From NCBI RefSeq assembly GCF_000027145.1, contig NC_013891.1, forward strand, positions 1,674,001 through 1,738,000: a DNA stretch of 64,000 nucleotides, written 5' to 3'. The position numbers and the translations under genes are program-made. Of the stretch, positions 33,792 to 42,240 are shown in pieces. The notes beneath the pieces are model-generated. The model was not told where the DNA came from. It saw nothing but the letters and a program-made list of their open reading frames with translations, and did no database searches. This stretch comes from Listeria seeligeri serovar 1/2b str. SLCC3954. GTDB taxonomy: Bacteria > Bacillota > Bacilli > Lactobacillales > Listeriaceae. The stretch's first letter is position 1. Each line of letters starts with the position of its first letter.

Positions 33792-34466
33792 TCATCTTCT
33801 TTTATTTATTCTTTTTCTAACTTGCGGGATACTATAAGCAAGTAAAACACCGATTAGTCCACTTAATGTATTTAAAATGATATCATCTACATCGGTGGAA
33901 CGGTCAGGTGGAAGTGACATGCTTTCAAAACCAGTAATCATCGTTGTTTGCACAAATTGCAGTAATTCGATTCCACAAGAAGTGAGAAAAACAACCAGCA
34001 GAGCCTTCCAACCGGATTTCGTTATCTTGAAGTAAAGTAAAAAGAACGATAAGGGAGAAAGTAATAAGACATTCCCAATAATTTGGATGATTGTTGGCAT
34101 CGTTGGTAGTGTTTGAGTAATTGTATTTTCAATCGTTGTAAAGGGAATCAAATTAATCATTTCTTTTTGGACATGAAAATTCCCTGTGTATGTACTATTT
34201 ACAAAATCGCCAATGGAAATATAGGCGACGAGATGTAATAAAATAAATATATATAAAATAAAGACGCAAAACCAGATAAAATCCAGCCAATTCTTTAATT
34301 TTGCCATCTTAGTTAAAATGATGGTTGCGATAAAAAGCAAGCAACTATTTGCTATTGTATTAATTAAATCTGCATTGTTTCCAAATTGTAATGCAAGCGA
34401 TACCCCGTACAAAAGGTATAATACTGGCAATAACAATACAAAAAAACGGCATTTTTGGACTTGCAT
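33792..34466 (-). CDS. VanZ-family membrane protein
   Basis: 224 aa with about six hydrophobic segments and the VanZ pattern NLIPFTTI, GNVLLLSPLSFFLLYF, SCGIELLQFVQ and RSTDVDDIILNTLSGLIG. VanZ proteins confer low-level teicoplanin or lipoglycopeptide tolerance by an unresolved route. It sits 28 bp upstream of mprF, so the two likely form an operon devoted to envelope defence. The start ATG is at 34466; a clear ribosome-binding site is not obvious (GGAAGGCG about 12 bases upstream). Confidence 0.85.
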   Translation of the reverse strand: MQVQKCRFFVLLLPVLYLLYGVSLALQFGNNADLINTIANSCLLFIATIILTKMAKLKNWLDFIWFCVFILYIFILLHLVAYISIGDFVNSTYTGNFHVQKEMINLIPFTTIENTITQTLPTMPTIIQIIGNVLLLSPLSFFLLYFKITKSGWKALLVVFLTSCGIELLQFVQTTMITGFESMSLPPDRSTDVDDIILNTLSGLIGVLLAYSIPQVRKRINKRR

Positions 34467-34671
34467 GTTTGTATTCCAACGCCTTCCGTTTCAAAATAAT
34501 TTCAAACTCGCTAAATAACCTACTAGTAACAGTTTAGCAGATATAAAATTGAAAAGAAAGGTTGTTTATGCTTACATTTTTGCAAGCTTCTGTAAGGCAT
34601 TCAGGTTCTCATTTTACCTTTACCTGAAAAAGTGCTACAATTTCTTAATGATATTCGTGGAGGAGACTAGG

Positions 34672-35637
34672 ATGAAAGAATTATTTGGATTACTAAAAGA
34701 AGGCAACAAATCAGCTTTGACAGCAGCTATCGTTAATACTATTGTTTCAATTATTAAAGGTTTTACTTATTTTTTCACCGGAAATATTGCGATGTTTGCC
34801 GAAACATTACACAGTTTAGGCGATGCTGCCAATCAATTTTTCGTTTTCATTGGTTCGGCTTTAAGTAAAAAAAGACCGACAAAACGCTTTCCGCATGGCT
34901 TTGGTCGTATGGTCAACTTAGTATTATTAGGTGCCGTTATTGTCGTTGGAATTATGGCTTTTGAAACTATTCGTGAAGGGTTTGCCCATATTATCCACCC
35001 CACTAGCTCCACAGGTTTCCTCATTAACTTAATTGTACTCTTGCTTTGTACGATGCTTGAGTTTTCTGTTCTAATTAAAGCAATGCGTGAAATTGCACAT
35101 GATGTAGGCTTAGAATCAAAAGGATTTGCTCTATTTAAAGATAGTATTCGTAACCTTGGTAAAGCAAAAGCAGCCACAAAATTGGTATTCTTGGAAGATT
35201 CTGTTGCAACTGGTGGCGGACTGCTGGCGATGATTGCTGTCATCATTTCGCACTATACGCCTTACCATCAAGCAGAAGGTATTGCTTCCATGTTAATTGG
35301 TGTGATGATGTTCATCGTTGTCGGAAAAGTCTTTTTGGACAATGCGGCTGGTGTAATTGGTGAATCTGATAAAAGTATGCATTTAACAGTTGGTCAGCTC
35401 GTGATGAGCGATCCCGATGTTCGTGATATTCAAGTTTTAACTGTTCTAAAAGAAGGCGATGTATTCCATGTCGATGTCGAAATTGAGCTAGATCCGATGT
35501 TGACACTTGCTGAAGTGGATGATATTAAGGACCGGTTGGAAGAAAATATTGGTCAGCTTCGTGGTGTAGCCGATGTACTCATTTCGTTTGATGAAGATGA
35601 CGCCATTCGCAACTGGGAATATGGAGATGGACGTTAA
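34672..35637 (+). CDS. Cation diffusion facilitator (CDF) family transporter
   Basis: 321 aa. Six predicted helices (residues ~15-215) and a cytosolic C-terminal ZT_dimer-type domain (DPDVRDIQVLTVLKEGDVFHVDVEIELDP). The TM2 metal motif HSLGDAANQF is present; TM5 reads FLEDSVATGGG, so one position that is usually His is not. The ATG at 34672 follows GTGGAGGAG; the 41 extra residues of the longer reading are not CDF-like. It exports Zn2+, Mn2+ or Fe2+; which one cannot be decided here. Confidence 0.87.
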   Translation: MKELFGLLKEGNKSALTAAIVNTIVSIIKGFTYFFTGNIAMFAETLHSLGDAANQFFVFIGSALSKKRPTKRFPHGFGRMVNLVLLGAVIVVGIMAFETIREGFAHIIHPTSSTGFLINLIVLLLCTMLEFSVLIKAMREIAHDVGLESKGFALFKDSIRNLGKAKAATKLVFLEDSVATGGGLLAMIAVIISHYTPYHQAEGIASMLIGVMMFIVVGKVFLDNAAGVIGESDKSMHLTVGQLVMSDPDVRDIQVLTVLKEGDVFHVDVEIELDPMLTLAEVDDIKDRLEENIGQLRGVADVLISFDEDDAIRNWEYGDGR

Positions 35638-35642
35638 CTAAT

Positions 35643-35684
35643 AAAAATCCAAGTGTTGCCTTTTCGGTACACTTGGATTTTTTT
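35643..35684. terminator. Bidirectional terminator
   Basis: Stem AAAAATCCAAGTGT (35643-35656) with ACACTTGGATTTTT (35669-35682); serves the CDF gene and the convergent GNAT gene. Confidence 0.9.
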
Positions 35685-35686
35685 GA

Positions 35687-36238
35687 TTAATTATTTAAAT
35701 CACCAGGATTGATTATCGCGAGTACTTGATGGTCTTCCCAAGTTCCATTGATTCGAACATTTTTAACAGCTAAGCCTTCGAGGTGAAAACCTGCATTTAA
35801 AAGTACTTGTTTCGAGCGTTCGTTTTTCGGCATTACTCCTGCTTCGATACGGTGAAGACCCAAAATATCAAAGCCAAACTCAACCATTAATTTTACCGCT
35901 TCTGTCGCATAGCCATTTCCATTATGTTCCTTGTCAAGAAAATAACCGATAAAAGCCGATTGTAAAGATTCCCGCAAAATACTAAATAAATTGATTGTCC
36001 CGATTAAGTGATCTGTGTCTTTTAAAAATATCCCATAGTAATATTCCACATCACTCGCAGCAAAATCTTCTAACCGTAAAATAAGCGCTTGCTGTTCTTC
36101 TAAAGTATAAAACCGTTCATCTCTTTCCATGGAATAACCTTCAAAAAAAGTTTTATTTTTTAAATGAAATGCTAGTTTTTGATTAACATCTGACACTTGA
36201 AATGGTTTCAGATAAATTCGTTCCCCGGTAATTCGCAT
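35687..36238 (-). CDS. GNAT acetyltransferase, RimJ/RimL type
   Basis: 183 aa. The N-acetyltransferase fold ends show GERIYLKPFQVSDV, LIGTINLFSILRESLQSAFIGYFLDKEHNGNGYATEAVKLM (acetyl-CoA loop with HNGNGYATEA) and HRIEAGVMPKNERSKQVLLNAGF. RimJ-type enzymes acetylate protein N-termini or small amines. The ATG follows GGGAGGGATTAGG. A SigmaB-type promoter lies 80 bp upstream, so it should be a general-stress gene. The substrate is unknown. Confidence 0.85.
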   Translation of the reverse strand: MRITGERIYLKPFQVSDVNQKLAFHLKNKTFFEGYSMERDERFYTLEEQQALILRLEDFAASDVEYYYGIFLKDTDHLIGTINLFSILRESLQSAFIGYFLDKEHNGNGYATEAVKLMVEFGFDILGLHRIEAGVMPKNERSKQVLLNAGFHLEGLAVKNVRINGTWEDHQVLAIINPGDLNN

Positions 36239-36318
36239 CCTAATCCCTCCCGTATTTTCTAAATTATAAGATTCTTTTTAAATGATTGCAAGTGACACAA
36301 CAATTATATTTTCCAGAA

Positions 36319-36343
36319 ATACCCATTTTATTAAAAAATAAAC
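36319..36343 (-). promoter_or_regulatory. SigmaB-type promoter of the GNAT gene
   Basis: On the minus strand GTTT (36340-36343), 15-bp spacer, GGGTAT (36319-36324): an exact SigmaB pattern. It overlaps one of two MogR-type sites of the divergent chemotaxis gene. Confidence 0.78.
36326..36338. promoter_or_regulatory. MogR-type box, distal
   Basis: TTTT-ATTAA-AAAA, an exact TTTT-N5-AAAA match to the motility repressor MogR's site, all A/T in the centre, lying inside the SigmaB spacer. Confidence 0.65.
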
Positions 36344-36398
36344 CTTCTATTACGAATATAAGTATGTTATTATGTTGATGTTGGTTATTTTTACATTA

Positions 36399-36411
36399 TT
36401 TTTCTAAAAAA
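36399..36411. promoter_or_regulatory. MogR-type box, proximal
   Basis: TTTT-TCTAA-AAAA, TTTT-N5-AAAA, 14 bp upstream of the chemotaxis-receptor ATG and next to its GGAGG, well placed to block transcription. Together with the distal box it forms a pair ~73 bp apart. Confidence 0.65.
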
Positions 36412-36424
36412 TGGAGGTTTTTTA

Positions 36425-37327
36425 ATGAATATTAATACTGAAACAGAAGACGCTACTCTCCTACTTGATGGTTTGCTTCAAAACGTGGCAATAATTCGTT
36501 TTGATATAAATAAAAAAGTAACTTACGCGAATGCATTGTTTGCAGAAGCGATGGGTTACACAGTGGATGAAATGCTAAAATTATCGCATCCTGACTTATG
36601 TTTTCCAGAGCATGTTCAAAGCGCTAGTTACAAACAAATGTGGGCTAACTTACTTGCTGGAGAAAAATTTCAAAATAAAATTGAACGTAAAAATGCTCGC
36701 GGAGAACGTGTTTGGTTTGAAGCCACTTATATTCCGATTATTCGTGATGAAACTGTCATAGGTGTTGCAAAAATTGCTACGGACATCACGCGAAGAGAAG
36801 AAACCGTCCATGATTTTGCATCTGGACTAAAAAGTATGGCTACCAATTTAAAAGAACATTCCAGTGTAGGAAAAACGCGTAGTGAATCTCTCCTCGCACT
36901 CGTGAAATCCATCACGAAAGAATCGAACGAAAATACTGATACTTTACATGATTTGCAAACAGAAGCGCAAAATATTCATGGAATTATTCATACAATCAAT
37001 GGTATTGCATCACAAACAAACTTACTAGCACTTAACGCAGCGATTGAAGCAGCTCGTGCTGGTGATGCTGGACGTGGATTTAGTGTTGTCGCAGAAGAAG
37101 TTCGGAAATTATCTAGCCGTGTAGAAGAAGCTATTAAAGAAGTGGAAAAAAGCGTAAATGGCATCACTCAAGAAATCAATACCATTTCAAGTGGAACAGA
37201 ACGTGTCGAAGCAAAAGTCGAGGAAAGCCAAGAAGTTTTGATTTTATCATTAGAAGATTTTAGTCAAATCGAGTCTGCTTCTACTGCCTTGGATCAAAAT
37301 GCCGGTGCTTTTACAAAAATGATTTAA
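36425..37327 (+). CDS. Soluble PAS-containing methyl-accepting chemotaxis protein
   Basis: 300 aa with no transmembrane segment or HAMP. Residues ~12-130 are a PAS domain ([51 protein letters not shown]). Residues ~150-290 are a shortened MCP signalling hairpin whose tip is [38 protein letters not shown], the CheA/CheW contact. The ATG follows GGAGGTTTTTTA. It likely senses an intracellular ligand or redox state and feeds the chemotaxis kinase. Two MogR boxes upstream tie it to flagellar control; EGD-e lmo1699 is known as MogR-repressed. Confidence 0.9.
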   Translation: MNINTETEDATLLLDGLLQNVAIIRFDINKKVTYANALFAEAMGYTVDEMLKLSHPDLCFPEHVQSASYKQMWANLLAGEKFQNKIERKNARGERVWFEATYIPIIRDETVIGVAKIATDITRREETVHDFASGLKSMATNLKEHSSVGKTRSESLLALVKSITKESNENTDTLHDLQTEAQNIHGIIHTINGIASQTNLLALNAAIEAARAGDAGRGFSVVAEEVRKLSSRVEEAIKEVEKSVNGITQEINTISSGTERVEAKVEESQEVLILSLEDFSQIESASTALDQNAGAFTKMI

Positions 37328-37355
37328 CTAATTTTTAAAAAAGGAGCGAAAAATC

Positions 37356-37562
37356 TTGAAACTCATTGGAAAACATCCTTCTGGTCGCGCCATTATTATT
37401 CGTTCTGATAACCAAGAATATTACTACGAAACCGCCAATAATTTTGGAAGTGCCACATCATTATCACGAGCAAAAGCAGAAGCAAGAGCCGAAAGTTTTA
37501 CGACTATTGAAATGGATAAAGGTTTACATATCGGTAATTGGCATTGGAAAGAACTTGGTTAA
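37356..37562 (+). CDS. Small protein of unknown function downstream of the MCP gene
   Basis: 68 aa starting with TTG at 37356, about ten bases after AAGGAG. It has no signal peptide or helix; sequence is mixed charged (GKHPSGRAIIIRSDNQEYYYETANNFGSA, then KAEARAESF, ending HIGNWHWKELG). It is 28 bp behind the MCP gene and ahead of a shared terminator, so it should be co-transcribed. No family recognised; a role with the receptor is inferred from position only. Confidence 0.6.
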   Translation: MKLIGKHPSGRAIIIRSDNQEYYYETANNFGSATSLSRAKAEARAESFTTIEMDKGLHIGNWHWKELG

Positions 37563-37603
37563 ACAAAACGCCCACCTATTTATTTTAGGCGGGCGTTTTG
37601 TTT
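37561..37603. terminator. Bidirectional terminator
   Basis: 17-bp stem 37561-37577 with 37587-37603 (one G-U), A run left and T run right. It overlaps the stop of the small protein gene and the apparent end of the frameshifted gene on the other strand. Confidence 0.9.
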
Positions 37604-37943
37604 AGACATTAACTATTTTCCACTTTAAAAAAGTAGCAATATCATCAATCGCATCTTGAATGCGCCACTGATAATCTGTATTTTCTTTTAATCTCTTAAA
37701 ATCACTGGCTTCACTAAATTTTTTTCGAGGATTCTTTTGTTCCGTGCTATATAGGCTAATCCTAGAATTGCATTTGCCCTAATTGCCGGATCTTCATGTT
37801 CTGCAAGCGTTAGACAGGTATTTTGAGCAAACTTCCAATCCCGAAAAACTCTCCCAATGAAAATGGTAGTATCATTTTTCTTCATATGTTCCATTTTTTA
37901 ATACTTCCAGAACTTTCCCTTTTTCTGTTAGTTTTCGTTCCAT
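37602..37943 (-). pseudogene. HEAT-like repeat gene broken by two compensating frameshifts
   Basis: Read as one frame from the ATG at 37943 (GAGG five bases upstream) to the TAA at 37602-37604, the span is 342 bp, but it is not open. It begins MERKLTEKGKVLEVLKNGTYEE, hits a TGA near 37872, continues in the +1 frame as NDTTIFIGRVFRDWKFAQ and ARANAILGLAYIARNKRILEK (HEAT-like helices), then must return to the first frame at an A7 run near 37720 for FSEASDFKRLKENTDYQWRIQ and DAIDDIATFLKWKIVNV. Both slips lie in A runs. A free-standing 68-aa reading (37688-37894) also exists but has no good ribosome-binding site. Confidence 0.6.
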
Positions 37944-37990
37944 CGCTGCCTCTTTTCATTAAATGCCAAGAAATTTTCTGGTTAAATACT

Positions 37991-38344
37991 TCAGGAATTC
38001 AAACTAGTTTCCAATTGTTCTTTAAAAGCAGCTGCTAAATCAAAAGCAGTGACAAATTGGAAATCACTCACATTGTAGTTTACGGTAAACTCATTATCAC
38101 GGTGCCGAATCATGATAGAAGAACGAACTTTGTCACCAATCGCATCATCTGCTTGGGTTTCACTATAGAAAACCCAGTGCGTCGCTGTAATTGGATTTTC
38201 CGTTTCAATAGCAAGGTCCGCCTGAATCATTTGTTTCAATTCTTCAGTTAAAGTTAAATCGAATTCATTCGTTATATAGCCATACCAAATTGTCCGGAAG
38301 TATCTTTCTTCAAAGCCATTTGTTTCATCAAATAATTTTTTCAT
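37991..38344 (-). CDS. Hypothetical cytosolic protein, 117 aa
   Basis: No family recognised. Acidic, with no signal peptide or hydrophobic helix. Begins MKKLFDETNGFEERYF and contains WVFYSETQADDAIGDKVRSSIMIRHRDNEFTVNY. The ATG at 38344 follows a good GGAGGAGA. It is 47 bp upstream of the frameshifted HEAT-like gene and in the same direction, so they may once have formed a unit. Confidence 0.7.
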   Translation of the reverse strand: MKKLFDETNGFEERYFRTIWYGYITNEFDLTLTEELKQMIQADLAIETENPITATHWVFYSETQADDAIGDKVRSSIMIRHRDNEFTVNYNVSDFQFVTAFDLAAAFKEQLETSLNS

Positions 38345-38427
38345 GGTAGTCTCCTCCTGGTTTATAGAAATTATTTCTTAGATTTCAATGCAATCTTTTG
38401 TCTTTCCTTAGAATCCACTACAATTTC

Positions 38428-39807
38428 TTAGTTGTTTTTAAGTTCTAAAAGCACCACTGTTTCCACATGTGCTGTTTGTGGGAACATGTCGACGGGTTGC
38501 ATGTAACGTACGCGATATTTTTTGGCAAGTAAAGCTAAGTCACGTGCGAGTGTTGACGGGTTACAAGAAACATAGACGAGTTGTTTTGCTTCTGCTTGTA
38601 GTAATGACCCAATCAAGCCTTGATCACAGCCACTTCTCGGTGGATCGACAATTACGGCGTCTGGTTTGAAGCCTTCTTTCATCCATTTTGGAAAAACCTC
38701 TTCTGCCTTTCCGACTTCATAGTAGACATTTTCTAGACCATTTTTTTCGGCGTTTCGTTTAGCGTCTTCAATTGATTCTGGAATAGTGTCCATGCCGCGA
38801 ACTTCTTTTACTTTTGATGCAAACGCTTGACCAATCGTTCCAACACCACAGTAAGCATCGACTAAAGTTTCACTGCCAGTAAGTACGAGCGCTTTTTCTA
38901 CTTCTTGATAAAGACGTTCGGTTTGGAATGGATTTAATTGGAAAAAGGCACGGGCAGATAAATCGAATTCCAGTTCCATTAGTTTTTCATGAATGCTTTC
39001 TTTTCCTGCTAACAAGAATGTTTCTTCGCCAAAAATGATAGAAGATTTGGCTTGGTTAACATTTTGCATAATGGACGTAACTTCTGGTAAAGCTGCTTCG
39101 ATTTCTGCAAGCATTTCGCGTTTTTTCGGTAGTTTTTTACTATTTGTAATGAAAACAAGTTGGGTTTCGCCGGTTTTGACGCCTGTTCGAACAACAAGCG
39201 TACGGACAATTCCACTGCCTGCTTTTTCGTCGTAAATGGGAACGCCGTATTTTTCGAGCAAATCGCGGACAAAATTAGTAACTTTAATTGTCACCGGTTG
39301 TTGAACGATACAATCTTCAATTGGTACTAATTGGTGCGAATTCACTCCAAATAAACCTGTTTCTACTTGGCCACTACCAACTAAACGTGTTTGAAACTGA
39401 CTTTTATTACGGTAACGCCAAGGGTCTTCCATGCCGATAGTAGCGCGGATATTTAATTTTTGCGGATCAATTTTCGTATGTTTTTCGATTGATTGAATTA
39501 CTATATCTCGTTTTAATTCAAGTTGAGCACTATAGGCCACATGTTGGAGCTGACATCCACCACATGCCTCGTATACTGGGCATGGTGCAGTAACTCGGTT
39601 AGGAGACTTTTTACGAATTTTATTAATTTTTGCTTCGGTAAAACGATCCCGAACTTTGACTGCTTCTACCACTACCTCTTCGCCGGTAATTGCGCCAGGT
39701 ACAAATACGACTGCTTTTTTAAAGTAGCCGATTCCTTCCCCGTTGATTCCCATACGTCTAATCGTGAGTGGGAATTTTTGTCCTTCTTCTACTGGATTTT
39801 GATTCAT
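38428..39807 (-). CDS. 23S rRNA (uracil-5-)-methyltransferase, RumA/RlmCD type
   Basis: 459 aa. N-terminal TRAM domain (~8-65), then the 4Fe-4S motif [15 protein letters not shown], and a C-terminal SAM-dependent methyltransferase domain: [26 protein letters not shown] (SAM loop), [12 protein letters not shown] and the catalytic Cys in [13 protein letters not shown]. It forms m5U in 23S rRNA. Bacillus YefA (RlmCD) modifies two positions; whether this copy does one or both is not readable. Listeria has at least one other homologue, so the specificity is uncertain. Confidence 0.9.
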   Translation of the reverse strand: MNQNPVEEGQKFPLTIRRMGINGEGIGYFKKAVVFVPGAITGEEVVVEAVKVRDRFTEAKINKIRKKSPNRVTAPCPVYEACGGCQLQHVAYSAQLELKRDIVIQSIEKHTKIDPQKLNIRATIGMEDPWRYRNKSQFQTRLVGSGQVETGLFGVNSHQLVPIEDCIVQQPVTIKVTNFVRDLLEKYGVPIYDEKAGSGIVRTLVVRTGVKTGETQLVFITNSKKLPKKREMLAEIEAALPEVTSIMQNVNQAKSSIIFGEETFLLAGKESIHEKLMELEFDLSARAFFQLNPFQTERLYQEVEKALVLTGSETLVDAYCGVGTIGQAFASKVKEVRGMDTIPESIEDAKRNAEKNGLENVYYEVGKAEEVFPKWMKEGFKPDAVIVDPPRSGCDQGLIGSLLQAEAKQLVYVSCNPSTLARDLALLAKKYRVRYMQPVDMFPQTAHVETVVLLELKNN

Positions 39808-39871
39808 TATTTTCCTCCATCATTCCAAGTCTTCATTAATACTAACAAAAAAACAGCAACTTGTCAGTAGT

Positions 39872-40252
39872 TTATGGCATGATTTCAAGACTTTCATCGA
39901 CAATGATGCTATTTTCTACAGAACGTATCATCGAACAGTATTTTGGTGTTAATTTTAATGCTTTTTCTAATATTTTGGGATCTAATTCATGACCGGTTAT
40001 TTTGAAGTGAAGATGTATGGCATGAATCCGATTCTCTTCTTCTGGGATTCGTTCCATCGTTGCATCTATCCATAAGTCAGTAAAGTCCAGTCGTTTTTTT
40101 CGTAAAATTTTTCGAAAAACAATGGCACTACAACTGGCTATCGACATTAACATAAGGTCTGCTGGTGAATAATCGGTTGTGTTTTCATCAATTAAAAACT
40201 TCCCTGTGTCAAATCCATTTTCGGTATAAACTAGTTTTAATGGTTTTGTCAT
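39872..40252 (-). CDS. OsmC-family protein
   Basis: 126 aa. The two conserved Cys of the OsmC/Ohr fold are visible in MLMSIASCSAIVFRKILR and KYCSMIRSVENSI. These enzymes reduce organic hydroperoxides, or have an undefined thiol role in the YhfA subgroup to which this short form is closer. The ATG lies after GAGGGATAAAG. It is separated by 64 bp from the convergent-side RNA methyltransferase gene and divergent from the nucleoside kinase. Confidence 0.85.
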   Translation of the reverse strand: MTKPLKLVYTENGFDTGKFLIDENTTDYSPADLMLMSIASCSAIVFRKILRKKRLDFTDLWIDATMERIPEEENRIHAIHLHFKITGHELDPKILEKALKLTPKYCSMIRSVENSIIVDESLEIMP

Positions 40253-40357
40253 CTTTATCCCTCATTTCTTCTCTTTTATCGTACAAAAAATCTCCTTATT
40301 AAGCAAATTAGTAGTATAATGAAGAAATAGTCGGCCCAAAAAGGAGGCTACTCTCTG

Positions 40358-41002
40358 ATGGAAGGAGTAGGAAATAACGTGATTGTTTTAGCAGGAATGA
40401 TTGGTGCTGGAAAAAGTAGTTATACAGAGTTAATTGCACGCGAACTCGGTACAAAACCATTTTATGAAAGCATCAAAGATAATCGGATTTTAGAAATGTT
40501 TTATGACGATCCGAAAAGATGGGCGTTTGCCTTACAAATTTATTTTTTAAATACGCGTTTTCGTAGCATTAAAGCTGCGTTAACTGATCAAAATAATGTG
40601 CTGGATCGTAGCATTTATGAAGATGCGCTTTTCACACAAATCAATTATGAGGAAGGTAACATTTCTGAACCGGAGATGGATACTTATCTAGATTTACTTG
40701 ATAACATGATGGAAGAGCTTGAATTTATGCCAAAGAAAGCTCCAGATTTACTTATTTATTTGCGCGGGGGTCTTGATACTGTATTACAACGGATTTCACT
40801 CCGCGGACGTCCCTATGAGCAGATTCAAGATAACCCAGGATTACTTGATTATTATAAGCATCTTCATAGTCGTTACGACAGCTGGTTTGCTTCTTATGAT
40901 AAAAGTGACACACTTGTGATTAATATTGATGAGGTTGATATTAACAAGCCAACAGATGCCGAATTAGTTATGAAGCTAATTAAGGAAAAATTAAAACGCT
41001 AA
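40358..41002 (+). CDS. Deoxynucleoside kinase
   Basis: 214 aa dNK-family enzyme (dGK/dCK type) phosphorylating salvaged deoxynucleosides. P-loop AGMIGAGKSS near residue 14, the DRS motif in VLDRSIYEDALF, and the lid RISLRGRPYEQIQDN. The ATG follows AAAGGAGGC. Bacilli often carry a tandem dgk-dck pair; here only one gene is present. The base preference cannot be decided from what I see. Confidence 0.88.
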   Translation: MEGVGNNVIVLAGMIGAGKSSYTELIARELGTKPFYESIKDNRILEMFYDDPKRWAFALQIYFLNTRFRSIKAALTDQNNVLDRSIYEDALFTQINYEEGNISEPEMDTYLDLLDNMMEELEFMPKKAPDLLIYLRGGLDTVLQRISLRGRPYEQIQDNPGLLDYYKHLHSRYDSWFASYDKSDTLVINIDEVDINKPTDAELVMKLIKEKLKR

Positions 41003-41029
41003 AACAGCATCAGTCTGTTTTAGCGTTTT
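40993..41029. terminator. Bidirectional terminator overlapping both stop codons
   Basis: 15-bp perfect stem AAAACGCTAAAACAG (40993-41007) with complement 41015-41029. The kinase stop lies in the left arm and the BrkB stop begins in the right arm. Confidence 0.92.
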
Positions 41030-41897
41030 AATTTATTTCCCCTAATTGTTTTTTCTTTTTCCTAATTGCGAGCGTTGCATTAAGCTCCCCACCAACCATG
41101 AGGATAATGCCTGTTAAATAAAACCATAACATTAAAATAATAATTACCCCGATACTGCCATAAGTTGCCGAATAATTAGCGAAATTATTAACGTAATAAG
41201 CAAACCCGACTGATGCTACAGTCCAGCCAATCGTGGAAAATATTGCTCCTGGAAGTACACTAATTAACGTACTACGTCTGTTCGGTGCCACCCAATATAA
41301 AAAGGTAAATACAACGAAAATAACAATTAATGTAACCGTCCACCGAAGATTATTCCAAAAACTAAGAAAATCTTCCGAGAAATTTAAATGGTTGATTAAA
41401 AATAAGCCAATTTGTTGTCCAAAAACGATTAAGAGTAGTGTAGCTCCAACTGTTGCAAGCATTGCCAGCGTGAAAAACATTGACAACAAACGCTGTACCA
41501 CGTAATTACGTTTATTCGTTACTCCATATGCTTTATTGAGTGCTTTCATAACGGCATTCATCCCATTAGATGCCGACCATAAAGTCGCGATAATCCCGAT
41601 AGAAAGTAATCCTCCATTTTTCTGGGTTAGTAAGTTATTTAAATTCTCTTCTAAAAAATCTAAAATCTGTTCTGGAGCAAACTCTTTTAACATATTAAAA
41701 ACAGAATCTTTGTCAATATGCATGTAAGCAAGCAAAGTAGCAGCAATTAACATCATTGGGAAAATCGAAAATAACATATAGTACGCTAATTGTGCGGCGT
41801 TTCCAGATACATCATTCTGACCGACTCGTCCAGTTACTGTTTGTCCAACTTGAAAAATGCTACTTTGTTTTACATGCTTGACTGTTTTATTCCACAC
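41028..41897 (-). CDS. YihY/BrkB-family inner membrane protein
   Basis: 289 aa with six hydrophobic segments: MLFSIFPMMLIAATLLAY, LSIGIIATLWSASNGMNAVM, MFFTLAMLATVGATLLLIVFG, WTVTLIVIFVVFTFLYWV, STIGWTVASVGFAYYV and GVIIILMLWFYLTGIILMVGGELNA. The NDVSGNAAQLAYYMLFSIFP and GSIGVIIILMLWFYL blocks are typical of the family. Once described as RNase BN, which is not correct; its function is unknown. The ATG follows AGGAGTAAT. Confidence 0.87.
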   Translation of the reverse strand: MWNKTVKHVKQSSIFQVGQTVTGRVGQNDVSGNAAQLAYYMLFSIFPMMLIAATLLAYMHIDKDSVFNMLKEFAPEQILDFLEENLNNLLTQKNGGLLSIGIIATLWSASNGMNAVMKALNKAYGVTNKRNYVVQRLLSMFFTLAMLATVGATLLLIVFGQQIGLFLINHLNFSEDFLSFWNNLRWTVTLIVIFVVFTFLYWVAPNRRSTLISVLPGAIFSTIGWTVASVGFAYYVNNFANYSATYGSIGVIIILMLWFYLTGIILMVGGELNATLAIRKKKKQLGEIN

Positions 41898-41984
41898 GAT
41901 ATTACTCCTTTCCTAGTCATTCATCTGGAAGTTTTCCCGCTATTATGGTAAAATTTTGTCTATTAGTTTGAAAGGAGCAAAAAG

Positions 41985-42206
41985 ATGAATCTTGAAACCC
42001 CTTCACAGGAAAACTTGAATTTTATGTTAACCGAAATCACGACTAAATTAAAAATGGTAAATGTTGGCGTTTTTGAAAATATCCAACTTGACTCTGTTGA
42101 TTATAACGCACTTACTGAGATTTATCAGCTAATTAAACGTAAATCAAATTTTAGCCCGCGCGAAATGCAATTATTTGCCGAAGAACTACGTCGGATTAGA
42201 AAATAA
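41985..42206 (+). CDS. DUF1128 small protein (YfkK-like)
   Basis: 73 aa. Begins MNLETPSQENLNFMLTEI, contains VNVGVFENIQLDSVDYNALTEIYQLIKRK, ends SPREMQLFAEELRRIRK; length and pattern match Bacillus YfkK (UPF0435/DUF1128). AAAGGAG lies eight bases before the ATG. Cytosolic, helical, function unknown. Confidence 0.82.
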   Translation: MNLETPSQENLNFMLTEITTKLKMVNVGVFENIQLDSVDYNALTEIYQLIKRKSNFSPREMQLFAEELRRIRK

Positions 42207-42219
42207 TAACAAATCACAG

Positions 42220-42240
42220 CCACTTTTTAGTGGTTTTTTG
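42220..42240 (+). terminator. Terminator of the DUF1128 gene
   Basis: Short stem CCACT/AGTGG with a TTTT loop and T6 after it. It overlaps the stop codon of the convergent AAC(3) gene. Confidence 0.75.

Noticed and set aside
34549-34671. 41-residue N-terminal extension of the CDF transporter
   Set aside because: GTGGAGGAG lies right before the ATG at 34672, and the extension is not family-like.
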